From: Bagarius yarrelli
Lineage: Eukaryota > Chordata > Actinopteri > Siluriformes > Sisoridae
Assembly: GCA_005784505.1 (NCBI GenBank)
Contig: VCAZ01000049.1
Coordinates: 310,001 to 374,000 of the forward strand
Length of the DNA stretch: 64,000 bases
Direction of reading: 5' to 3'
In this document: positions 24,540-36,700 of the stretch, one piece after another
Position numbering within the stretch: position 1 is the first letter of the stretch
Layout of the letters: each line of letters starts with the position of its first letter
The notes under the pieces: model-generated
What the model saw: the letters and a program-made list of their open reading frames with translations, nothing else
What the model was told of the DNA's origin: nothing
Database searches by the model: none
Program-made: the position numbers and the translations under genes

Positions 24540-24758
24540 AAGTGGTAGCGGAGTGGTTAAGGTTTTGGACTGCTAATTGGATGACTGAGGTTTAATTCCC
24601 AGCACCATAAAGCTGCCACTGCTGGACCCCTGAGCAAGGCCCTTAACACCAAATTGCTCAGTTGTAAAAAAAAAAAGAAAAAAAAAAAGAGAATAATCTA
24701 AGTCGCTCTGAATAAGATTGTCTCCCAAATGCTGTGAATGTAAATGTAAATGACATGT
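24540..24758 (+). mobile_element. SINE-A copy with A-rich insertion
   Basis: Head AAGTGGTAGCGGAGTGGTTA and GCTGCCACTGCTGGACCCCT; an impure A tract (24666-24690) splits it from the tail AGTCGCTCTGAATAAGATTG. Confidence 0.8.
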
Positions 24759-24960
24759 CAGAAGGTGTTTCTTTCCCTGGAAAAAAATGCATCAGCTCTA
24801 CCAACAGCGCTTAAAATCTAACGATTCGGTCTTTACAATGACTTTTGCATCCTATGGAAAGCAGTGGACCGGCTGTCATGTTAAATTAAAAGCATTGCAT
24901 TCGTATTGTCCAGAAAGGAAACTATTGGCACCCCTGTGCATGCATGTTGCAAAAGTTTGT
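24750..24960 (+). repeat. Local triplicated segment, copy 3
   Basis: GACATGTCAGAAGGTGTTTC, AAATGCATCAGCTCTACCAA, AAAATCTAACGATT and GGCACCCCTGTGCATGCATG. Together with its SINE it parallels 24110-24480, so SINE plus flank look duplicated in tandem. Confidence 0.65.
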
Positions 24961-25079
24961 GCAGGATTGAGGTTGTTTGCAGTGAATCAGTGGGACAGCA
25001 TCGTCTACTGTGCCAGATTTAAGCTTTTAATCTCTTTTAATCGCAGTTTAGTGCACAGTGCAGTAAAATAACGGACTGT

Positions 25080-25480
25080 CTCCTCCGCTCCTCCGCTCAG
25101 TATAACGCTACCGCCATAATAAAGCCCTTTAAGTTACACCCGCTCCGCTCACGTGCGCGCTTACCTTCTTAACCGGCTCTCTTCGGTTTGTGCGGCTGGT
25201 TAACTGTTAACACTTTTTCTCGGACAGCCTCCCCGATTGGCTTTCATTGTGCAGTAAATCTTTTGTTCTTGCCGATCGAAACTGAACAATGTTAGCGTTA
25301 GAAACACACACACACACACACATTTACACACACCCGGGTACGTTCGCTTGAGTCACGAAACGTCCAAGAAGCGCGCGACTCGTTGCCGATGCCCTGCGCG
25401 CGCCTCCCCGGAGCTGTTTCGTTGTTTGAGTGGGCGGGGTAAAAGTGGGATCTGGTGAGACCCTGCACTGTAGCTCCGCC
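25080..25480 (-). promoter_or_regulatory. CpG-rich promoter-like segment with possible first noncoding exon
   Basis: This is the strongest CpG cluster outside the gene starts, in AT-rich surroundings (CGCGCGCC, GCGCGCGAC, CTCCGCTC repeats). Read on the minus strand it holds a GC box (CCCCGCCC, about 25433-25440), a CCAAT motif near 25237 and a good donor AAGAAG/GTAAGC whose exon would end at 25165. The presumed exon has no long open frame, so it would be 5' untranslated. The parent gene would extend left; it was not identified. The strand call rests on the single donor. An unmethylated island without a gene is also possible. Confidence 0.5.
25303..25322. repeat. (CA)n microsatellite in the CpG-rich segment
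   Basis: Ten CA units inside the presumed first exon or promoter. Confidence 0.85.
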
Positions 25481-25862
25481 CTTTTTCCAAGACGATTTAC
25501 GCGTTTCTAAGCATTTCTGAGAAGTCTCACAGCGCTGCCTAGTGGATTTATGTGGACAGCATTATATACAGACCTGGTTTCTGCCTACCATAGAAGGTTG
25601 GGCAGACAGATGTCCCAGGTGGGCAATTTTTGGGGGTGGGTTTGAGAAGATAAATACTCTGTAAAATTCAACTAACTAAATGATGGAATAGCAAAAAATA
25701 CTGTTGTACTAATATTCTTGCTTGGACTTGATTTAAAAGACATATTAAGTCAACAAAAGCACAAATATGTTTTTAAAATGTTAAATGAAGGATTGTTTTT
25801 AACATTCAGAATGACTAATGACTCGACTAATAATCACAAATTCAAGCTAGATTATAGAAAGT

Positions 25863-26759
<897 letters not shown>

Positions 26760-27113
26760 CTAGAAGAAAGAAATGAAGTCCAGTGTCGTGAAGTAACTAA
26801 CGTTACGTAAATTAATTACAAAATAACTGTAACAGTAATTACATTACAGTTAAACCTAGGAAAATTGTAATAATATTGATTTGTTGTTGCTTTGCCTGTT
26901 TTTGATTTACACAATGCCTTTTGCTAAATCTATTTAGTAAAGCAATGCTATTCTGTTGCTTTTGCTTATCTTAGTCTGCCAATTAAATTCATTCACATTG
27001 CCACTGAAAGATTTAGGCTACTACACCCTGTCTAAGAGTTGCCACCGTTCTGTTAATCTTTTTCTGCAATTCAGTATGAACAGATGGGACTCATCTTAAG
27101 GGTATTACATAAT

Positions 27114-27116
<3 letters not shown>

Positions 27117-27146
<30 letters not shown>

Positions 27147-27169
27147 CTATATATATATATATATATATT
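27117..27169. repeat. (TA)n microsatellite
   Basis: Two TA runs split by ACTAT. Confidence 0.9.
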
Positions 27170-27815
27170 TAGGCCAGGTTCTTGCCTATCATAGAATTAT
27201 ATTTATTTATGTATGCATTAAGTGTACTATTGTGACAAAGCAAATGATGCTGACCCAAATAAATGATAAAGAATGAACGAACCAATCAGTGTTGAATGAA
27301 CCAATCAGATAAGGGGTCCATTGAATTTATCTAATAAATCATTTTAAATATTGAAAGTAAATTAGAAATAGCACACTTTAAAACATGAGGTGTAAATTAC
27401 TGACTTACCTAAACACTAAATATAAGTATTACTTAAAATATTAAACAACAAGTTTTGACTGACAATTGAGGAACTACCAAAACACGAACCAAGCTAATCA
27501 AACAGCTTTTTCTGATCTTTTACCACTTAGAGTTATGTTTTGTATAATTTGTATTTCATATTATATGTCTACTATTTAGTAGAAGACACCAGAAAGCTCA
27601 TGTACACTTTGATGGCTCAGTTGGTGTCCTGGCAGGTGGTATCTTGTTAGATTAAGGTGAATGTATAGGCCGAGTATAATTCTTTATAAAGTCAGGTTAA
27701 AAGCAGGACAGCTATTAGAGAAATTAAAACTGAACTGTAAAGTATTAAATGTAACGTGATATACAACAATTGGCATGAGACATTTTATCATCAACACCAG
27801 GAGACAGGACACTTT

Positions 27816-27821
27816 TTTATT
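27816..27821 (-). terminator. Possible napb poly(A) signal (AATAAA on minus strand)
   Basis: AATAAA about 600 bp past the napb stop on the minus strand. A second hexamer (28414-28419) overlaps the stop codon itself and looks too close to be the main one. Confidence 0.3.
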
Positions 27822-28414
27822 GATATAATTCATAAGCAACACAGTGTTTCAATGATATGTAATGTTAAATCATCTAGAAATACCTTACATTATTCTTACA
27901 TTACAAAAATTTACATTTTAAACACAAGGCAATACAATAAAAAATAATAAAATAAAACACACTTAAATGTTTGTGCACAAGCAAACGACCACATATAGAA
28001 GTCTGGACAACTATCATGCAAGGTGATGCCGGTGACCACGCCACAATGAATATTATTAATGATGTAAAATTAGTATAATACAGAACATACAGATATACAC
28101 TTATTCTCTGATATTTTTCTTGTCATGCCACACACCGAGTGTAACTGTTAAGTAATGAATATGGTTAGGATGACCTGTGCACTAAAGAAATAAGACAACA
28201 CTTCATGAAATAGTAGATTAAGGATACTATTATTTATGTACTGACAATACTGACCCATGATGTGACTTTAGCGTCCTCAACGCTAGCCTTTTACCAAACC
28301 ACATTCACCTAAAAGACTGGCATCGGGGTAAGTATTAGCTAGCATCACTACATAACTGTTCGATCAGATTGTCACATTAATACATATAACGAGCAGGGAA
28401 ATATTTCACTGTGT

Positions 28415-31400
28415 TTATTTTAGGTCACCACCATCTCCCTGAATGGTCTTCTTGATGCGGAGTAACATGGTGGTCTGCCACTGGTCCAGGCGGGAGATTG
28501 AGTCAAACTCTTTTACCTGAAATAAGCGTTCAAAAACACGCACCATCAACAGACTGTAACTTTAAAAAGTTTTTTTTTTTTCATTTAAACACTCTTACAG
28601 CCTGAAACTTACAGCCTCGGTAAATGCCTCGCTGTTTTGCTCTTCATGTGCTTCAAGTAGTTTCTGTACAAAGGAATTCGCGATATCAAAGTCTGCACAC
28701 ACTTCGGCACTGCATGTCATTTGAGTTGTAAAAAAATCTGTAGGGCTTTAAATGAGTTGTCTTTTGTTTTTTTACTTACTTTCAAAAGCTTACATTCTCT
28801 TGAGTCTGAGAATGCTGGAAACATGCCTTCATACTTCTCTATGGCCAGCTATCGAAAAAAATGAAAATGTTAAAAGTAATCTAATATACATTATATGTTT
28901 ACGGACATCTTACCAACACACCCAAATATTTGTGTAAAGGGTAAAGGGGCTTTTTTGTCACATAACATTACAGCACAGTGAAATTTGTTTCTTTGCATAT
29001 CCCAGCATAGAAAGTTGGGGTCAGAGCACAGGGTCAGCGATGATACAGCGCCCCTGGAACAGGAAGGGTTAAGAGTCTTGTGCAAGGACACAACAGTGGC
29101 AGACTGGCAGCAGTGGTGCTTGAACTCAGGTCTTTCTGGTCATCCAAACAAACTCAGTGACTTAAATATTGAAGTCAGCACTGCCCATGTTTCCCTAAAC
29201 ATTTGCCACAAAGTTGAAAGCAGTCTATGGGGGAGGTGGTAGCTCAGTGGTTAAGATGTTGGATTTCTAAACAGAAGATTATGTATTTGATTCCCAGCAC
29301 CACCAAGTTACCACTGCTGGGCCCCTAATAAAGGCCCTTAACCCCCCATTGGTTAGTTGTTCATTACTCTGGATGCTGTAAATGTAATCTAATGTTATTA
29401 TTATTTACTGATCTAAAAGGCTTAAACACTATCAGCATGATAAAGCCCTAGAGCTCTATGAGGAGTTGGTGTGGCAGACAACACGTGGACGTGATGGCCA
29501 GGTGTCTCTACACTTAGTTCATATTTACTGCTTTACTACACATGATCAAAAAACCCTAAAAACTGTTGCACTGACCTTTGCATTTAATTCATCTACAATA
29601 AAGTGGCACAGTGAAGCCTTCCAGAAGTACTCTTTTGCGTTGTACTTCAGAAGCGGATTATCCATCGTACTAGTTGCAACCTGGCGAAAGAAGAAATATT
29701 CACCCTGCAGAGATATGTTTATAGAGAGATAATCGTAGTTTATAAACAACATAAACGGCGTACAAACCTGCTCGAAGATTTCAATGGCTTTTGGATACTG
29801 TTCCAGCTGTGCACAGTAAAAGCCAACTTTCAGGAGACATTTGTTGGCAGAGCTGAAGACAAATATATAACATATAACATTTTATGCACAGTGAAATATA
29901 TTTGTGCAATAAGATTAGGATTCCCAGCTCAACCAAGAAACCGCTTACACCTTTATTGAGAATTTGGAACTGGACACAGTTGTGGGTACCACATGTGCCA
30001 TTATATCTTTGTAATTAGTTAGTAAGCCTTTCTGTGCTACTGGATGTTCAGACCAAATAGTTAATTTAAAACTGACGGTTAAGTTTATAGATATATATCA
30101 CATGACAAATAACAACACATCTTATGTTTCTCCAAAGACCACTCACAGTTGCATAGTATTATAAAAAGAAATATATATATTAAAAAAATCAAGTGACAGT
30201 TTGTCTGTTTTTGCATTAAGGAAAATAAAGGAAAGCTGCACTTTAATAGCTTCCTTGTTGTACTGCTGATATGGGTAAATGTAGGGAATAAATTCCATTC
30301 TGAAATCCCATCATGCTGTTCTCCCAGCCAGGTAATTTGTAGGGGAATTTTTAGCGACATAATGCAGCTTTATTTAAAAACATCTAAAGTAATTATTTAT
30401 TGTAGTATTTTATAAGAAAACCATATACCTGTTTGATTCCTCTCCTTTATAATAGTCAGCTGCCTGCTCATAATGGGCAATTGCCTGCAACCAAAAAAAG
30501 ACAAGTGTGCTAAAAGTATCAGTTTGGAAGCATTGCATATGAATCAGTCATACCGAGCTGCATAAATAACCTTGAAATTTTTGCAATATGTTAGGCTCTG
30601 TAAAGGAAATATTATGAATGGATTCTGACTGCTTATCTTTATATACAGTCAATAAAAACTTTTAAAAGGGCACTTAAATCTAACTTTCAACCCTGAGTAC
30701 GTCAATACTTTTACATCAGTAAATTAAATGCAAGGTAAACACATATTTCTAGCCAGGTTTATGAAACATTTACAAAATTTAGCAGACAACATTATTAAGA
30801 GTGACTTACACTTATTTTATATATTTTTAATATTTACAATCTCAATACAACATGTCTTGATAAACGAGATTTGGGCACATTCTAAATTTGCGACCATAAT
30901 TTTAAGATAATTAAAGTGTTGCTTGTTCTGTAAATTTACTGTGGGTCCTACGCTAGTTAGGAAAAACAGTAATCCTGCTTTAGGTGTTTTTGACAACATA
31001 ACGTTCCCTTTCCTAAAAGGCTGCAATAATTCAGAACGTCACATGCAAATCTCACCTTTTCAATATCCACCAGCTCAGACTCATAAATTTCAGCAATGGT
31101 CATGTGGTGTTTGGCTGCAATTGTAAACCGACCCTGAGAAAGAAAGATAAAATCTTGATAAAAATCACCACCGACCAAAAAAATGTTTTATATTTCACGT
31201 AACTGGACAATATGGAGTTAACAAGCTAAACACCTGTGAATCTTACCATGTCCGTGTATATGTCGATAGCTGCATTCAAGCAATTGATAGCCTCTGATCG
31301 ATACATCGAAAAAGATGTTAGTGGAGAATCATGTTATCACATGTAACAGCAAAAAGACATAATAGGGTAACAGTTCACTGGGCATTACTTGACCAAATTA

Positions 31401-32777
31401 TTGAAAGACCTGACCATGATATCATATGTGTTTTTTGTTAGATTTGGGGTGTGGATGTGGGAATTTACTAATTTAGCCACAATAAGATCAGGCAATAGAT
31501 TAGGAGGCCTGGGGGCAGTCAGTGTTCCAGTTCATTCCAAATGCACAAGGACATTATTATGCTGAAACAGTTATTGTCCCTCTTAATTTTATAAACGGAA
31601 TAATGTAATGATCCAATATACAATAACATTCTAGACTACTGCCTACTTCATATTTTGTGGTATCAGTTTGGGAAGAACCACTTATGCAGGTGTTCTGGAA
31701 AAATGTTCACAAACATTTGGGCATACACAGAAATTTTAGATGGATATGTACTACACAATAAATAGTTTTATAATCTAGGTATTTGCTACATAGATTTGGC
31801 TGAATGTGTTGAAATATGTTTTTATTAATTAATTACAAGGAATTACAGGTGGCAGCAATAACTCCTACATTTTAGATGATTTTAAACCATGTGACCAGAA
31901 AATATCGCATCTTCATGTATTTTTTTCTATGATGCACTTCACCTCAACATAAACATGTCCAATCTTTGACCAATCAACTCAAACATAAACTAACCACAGT
32001 TCTGTAGCAAACACTTCATTGTGTACAGTGTTCTTACCTTGGGGATCAGCCTTCTTGTACGCATTGCCGGCATCAACAAAGCTGGTGGCGGAATCCAATT
32101 TGTTCTGCATTTGCATATGAAGTTTTGCAGCCTGGCAGAACGCATTCCCTGCAGCTGGATAACAGATGGCATTAAAAATAATCAAGAGATGAAGCATGAA
32201 AATAGTAGAGGGAAGTGTACAGTGTATGGAGATTATAAGAGTTGTCTGTACCACTCCAGTTCTTTGCCATTTTAAACATGTTGGCAGCTCTTGCATACAT
32301 CTCACACGCATCTTCTACCTTGTGGTTTCCTCTGCAAAAACATTATTTATTATATAGTCATCCATCTGTATTTCATCCTTCAAAATTGACTTGCATGTGC
32401 AGTGTCTAACCCATATACACTGTTATATTTTTTAAGATTTTTTAATGATGTGTGTAAGACATAGATGGTTACATGACATTGACAGGAGAAACGCATGAAT
32501 GAGCAGAAATAAGATGATTTCAGTAAGGCAGCACAGACAATCAGGTTCAGCAACGAAGACATATAATGGTATTATAACTGGTTCCTGCAAGCTCAATGAC
32601 CAATGAATGTCATAACATAGCAACCATCATGTAAATAAGATTATTAGCATCACTGCTAGCCTGTGCACATCACCCGTACCCGAACATCCCTCCAAGAAAC
32701 GAGCCGGATGATTTGACTTTTTTGTCCGCTTCAGCCATCAGTTGCATGGCCTCTTTTTCCTTTCCAGAGTTATCCAT
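28415..32777 (-). CDS. napb: beta-SNAP (NSF attachment protein beta), 11 coding exons
   Basis: Cytosolic adaptor that binds assembled SNARE complexes and recruits the ATPase NSF to take them apart after membrane fusion; the beta form is mainly neuronal. Coding exons, in transcript order: 32680-32777, 32252-32331, 32038-32154, 31247-31293, 31056-31133, 30429-30484, 29768-29852, 29576-29680, 28780-28848, 28613-28663, 28415-28516. All junctions are GT-AG and the phases join into 295 aa, the usual SNAP length. It opens MDNSGKEKEAMQLM and ends GDGGDLK. Family landmarks include NWSAAGNAFCQAAKLHMQ, FVDAGNAYKKADPQEA, GRFTIAAKHHMTIAEIYE, TMDNPLLKYNAKEYF, and the C-terminal RLDQWQTTMLLRIKK segment that stimulates NSF. 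CHFIVDELNAK and TMDNPLLKY favour beta over alpha SNAP. It is divergent from mcm8. A SINE lies in intron 8. Teleosts can have two napb copies; which one this is cannot be told here. Confidence 0.96.
28970..29135. mobile_element. SINE-related repeat (family C) in napb intron 8
   Basis: CAGCACAGTGAAATTTGTTT, AAGTTGGGGTCAGAGCACAG, GATACAGCGCCCCTGGAACA and the CAACAGTGGCAG motif; fuller copy of 16430-16545. Confidence 0.65.
29231..29393 (+). mobile_element. SINE-A copy in napb intron 8
   Basis: GGTAGCTCAGTGGTTAAGAT head, AGTTACCACTGCTGGGCCCC, shortened tail with GATGCTGTAAATGTAA. Opposite in strand to napb. Confidence 0.8.
31495..31740. mobile_element. Tc1/mariner-type MITE remnant in napb intron 3
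   Basis: GCAGTCAGTGTTCCAGTTCA, TGCTGAAACAG and CAAACATTTGGGCATACAC are diverged versions of blocks in the fuller copy at 62013-62423. Confidence 0.5.
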
Positions 32778-33737
32778 TATTGTAGCTTTAACGTAGCTTC
32801 GTGTACGAAATTATGGGATGTGTTTTTGCAGACGAAGCTGATGGAAAATGATGTGAGGTGACGATGCACTCCTCCGCCTCCTCCGGGTGCTGATGAGAGA
32901 GTAGCAGTACAGCGCCACCCCTATCAGGTTGCCAGTTCTGTATGAGATAAACTTTTCTCAAACTAAGTCTTCTAAAGTTCTTAAGACATTTATTTACAAA
33001 CATCACGTGATATTTAAACAGAATTGCGGTTTTCTATAATAATATATTATTTATATACAAACCTTATTTAACTTACGAACATAATTTATACAAATGATTC
33101 ACAAATACATTTATATACACCTAATTGCATGTAAATGCTGACCACAACGACATCTATGGACCATAAAGATTATATAAGGAAGGATGTATAGTTTGTACCT
33201 CACCTCCAAATAGCGGAAAACTCATTTATGTATGAGAAAATTAATTCTTACAGATCTGGCAACACACTGTAGGCTGAAGCGCGAGTCTGTAACTTTTGTT
33301 TTTTTTTCTGTAACTTTAAAATTATCTTAAGCAAATTTTAGTAACATGGAAAATCGACAATGGAACAAAAAATAAACAAACAAACACAATAAAATAAATA
33401 ACTAAGTGAAAAAAATAAGTGAGAATAGTCACGTGACCGGCAGTGACGCATTACCGCCAAAGTTGAAGCGTTGGTCGTCAGAATGTAAATATCACAGCTC
33501 GCACACAGAAAACTTTACAACAACTTATTTACAATATTTGCTGCATCATTTATGTAATATGTTAAATACATAGTTATCTAATGTGATATTAATAATAATT
33601 TTCACTTGTGTTTTTTCGCAACCCGGATTTGTTATTTTAATACTGCGTTAAAGCTCCACAAGCTAACCCGCGTTAGCCTACTGACAGTAATTGCACACGG
33701 TGTGTATCAGTCTGATGTGGTAAAGAGAAGAGCAGAG
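32778..33737. promoter_or_regulatory. Shared divergent napb/mcm8 promoter region
   Basis: The 960 bp between the two start codons must contain both 5' UTRs and both promoters. The part next to napb (about 32850-32940) is richest in GC; the middle (33000-33420) is AT-rich; the part next to mcm8 carries the E-box and E2F-like sites. No recognisable repeat interrupts it. Transcription start sites cannot be fixed from sequence. Confidence 0.5.
33429..33461. promoter_or_regulatory. CACGTG palindrome and E2F-like site between napb and mcm8
   Basis: GTCACGTGAC (33429-33438) is a perfect 10-bp palindrome of the E-box type bound by USF/MYC/TFE factors. TTACCGCCAAA (33451-33461), on the minus strand TTTGGCGG, matches the E2F core. 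E2F control is well known for MCM genes. Both sites lie about 280-310 bp before the mcm8 start and about 650-680 bp before the napb start. Factor binding is inferred from motif only. Confidence 0.45.
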
Positions 33738-36700
33738 ATGAATGAGAGCGAAAGTTCCTGGAGAGGTGGTGGAGGAAGTTCCTGGAAAAGTGGTGGAGGA
33801 GGTTCCTGGAGAGGTGGTGGAGGAAGTTCCTGGAGAGGTGGTGGAGGAAGTTCCTGGAGAGGTGGTGGAGGAAGTTCCTGGAGAGGTGGTGGAGGAAGTT
33901 CCTGGAGAGGTGGTGGAGGAAGTTCCTGGAGAGGTGGTGGAGGAAGTTCCTGGAGAGGTGGTGGGAAAAACAGAGGCTGGAGAGGTTCTACATGGGGAAA
34001 TCGAGGGGGCAATTATTCACCCAACAGCACCCAGTGTGGTGAGACACTAAATCCATTTGCTCCATTTCTGATATTGGATTATTTACAATCTGCAGTTGGA
34101 ACAATAAACCGTGCCAGCTTCTGTCGCAAAAACTTAATGATACCAGTTTAATAAATTGCACATTTTTCGAGTGAGGGATTTCTTTGTAGGCAGTTTATGT
34201 GTAGTTTTAATTTACATTTACATTTATGGCATTTTGCAGACGCTCTTATCCGGAGTGACTTACATTTATCTAAGTAAACTTGCTCAGGGGCCCCAACAAT
34301 TGTGACTTGGTGGTGCTGGGCCTCAGTTAGCAGTCCAATATCTTAACCACTGTTTTTTGCATGTAAAAAAAAAAAAAAGTGCTACTATAATGTAAATAAA
34401 GCGATGGAGAAACAGACTTGTTGCTCTTGTCATTCTGTGGCCAGGGGCTGAGATGTCCTCACCAGTACTTCGTACAACCCAGGCAACACTTGACATAACT
34501 TGTCCTTACAAAGGATGGAGGCTCTACTTTACAGAAGGTTTGTATATTGTAGTGATTTTTTTGTGATTTGTAATTTTTGCCTTAAAAATATAAATTAGAG
34601 CCTGTTTAAATGTCTTTTGTTTGTGTTTGGTTTTTGTAAGGTTTTATTGAATCTTCACCTTTTGTTGAAAAGATAAAGGCATTTGAAAACTACTTCAGTT
34701 CACAAATAGATCTGTATGACAAGGTATACAGCGAATAGAACCTGCTAACATTTTTCTAAGAAATGTTTATGGAATGTTATTGGACAGTAGCTTGTTTTTT
34801 TTTTTTCTCAACAGGATGAAATTGAAAGAAAAGGCAGCATTTTAGTGGACTACAAAGACTTACTGGGGAACAAACAGATCTCCACATCACTTCCTGGTCT
34901 TGCTTGTGAGATCAAAGACATGCCGGAAAAAATACTTGACTGTTTGGGTCTAGCCATTCATCAGGTCTGTGCTTGGTGCTTGACAAAATTTGTAAATGTG
35001 TAAATTCAACGCAAAGCATAGGAACCTTTTTTTTTTTTTTTGCTTTTTACAATTTTTTTCAGGTGTTAACAAAGGATCTGGAAAAGCATGCTGATGAGCT
35101 ACAAGCCCAGGAAGGGCTTCCTGTAGGCGCAACACCTATTATCAACATACCACATATAAGTGCTAGGTATTTTTTCTGTAATTTATAAAAATGGTATACT
35201 GTTTTATATGTTCCCGTAAGTGGGGTATTCGGGATAATACAATACTGTTTCTTTTCTTGGGTAGGATTTATAACTATGAGCCTCTCACACCTTTAAAAAT
35301 GCTTAGAGCCAATTTGTATGGCAAGTTTGTGGCTATTAGAGGGACAGTGGTGAGAGTAAGCAACATCAAACCCCTTTGCATCAAGATGGCGTTTGTCTGT
35401 AACATGTGTGGGGACACTCAAAGTATAACTCTGACTGATGGGAAATACACTATACCCACTAAGGTAAGAAAAGTATTCTGGTACTGCCAGTGCTTTTATT
35501 TTGAAACTAATTGCATGCTGTAAAAAATATCGGTGTATTTCTGGTTTACATTTATGGCATTTTGGCAGACGCCCTTATCCAGAGCGACTAACATTTATCT
35601 CAGTTATAAAACTAATTGGGGGTTAAGGGTCTTGCTCAAGGGCCCAACGGTGACTTGGTGGTGCTGGGAATCAAACCCCCATCTTTCAGTTAGCAGTCCA
35701 ACGCCTTGACCACTGCACTACCACTTGTTTGACTTGTTGATATTGTCTGAAAGTATAAAAAACATAAAATAATAATACTATTTAGTTGCCACAGCTCAAT
35801 TTTTTTTACTAAAACAAACTGGTGATGTTTTACAGTGTCTACAAAAAGAATGCCGCGGGCGATCTTTTACCCCAAACAGAAGTTCACCACTAACTCTAAC
35901 AGTCGACTGGCAAACTATTAAGTAATATGTTTTTATTATTTGATTCATAACCAAACTTTCAGATTGATTTAATGTCCACAGAGGTGATGATTTAATTCTG
36001 TGAATAAATTCTATTTTTTCTAATTCTATTTTTTTGAGGTACTCCTATCCTGAGCACTTTTCTATCCAGTTTAACTAGTAGGCTAATTTTCTTAGGGTTC
36101 AGGAGCTGATCTCAGATGACCAGCGTGAATCAGGGCGCATTCCCCGAACCATCGAGTGTGAACTCACTCAGGATTTGGTAGACAGCTGTGTTCCAGGTGA
36201 CATGGTGACCATCACAGGAGTTATTAAAGTCTCTAATGAAGAAGGTTGGTAGCCTCAGTACATGGGGGAATTTTTACCAGATGTGCTTATGTTAGAATTT
36301 ATATGCTAAAAACTCTTCTATAGATGCATCTTAATATATAAAATAATGTATGTCTTTCTTGATCAACTACATCTATGTTTATTTTATATAAAAGTCATAT
36401 ATCTAGGAGTAATTTGTTTAGTCAGTTTGATTGGTGTTACTTTTTAAAGTAAACATGTATAAGACATCTTGTTCCATCTGGCTGCCAGCTTCCGTAAGCT
36501 ACTTTAAGGATGATTGGCCCTCTGGTGTCAGATTCAGGACACATATTGTGGGTCACACTAATGTTGGCCTTAAATTGAATGTCTGTTTTTATTATTTTGT
36601 GTTTACATAAGTTTATTATTTATTTTCTTGAATATTATTAAAGCAATCAAAAAGCATCTCGAAAAATTAGTCGCAATAGAAGCTTATTTGTTTGTATATA

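Larger units (their letters stand above)
26765..28410. other. Intergenic stretch between pseudogene and napb
   Basis: Contains the presumed napb 3' UTR (toward 28410) and a (TA)n microsatellite at 27117-27169. No exon 1 of the Tribbles pseudogene was recognised here. Confidence 0.5.

Noticed and set aside
33707..34050. Proline-rich minus-strand frame and Val/Glu-rich plus frame over mcm8 exon 1
   Set aside because: Shadows of the 24-bp coding minisatellite in other frames.
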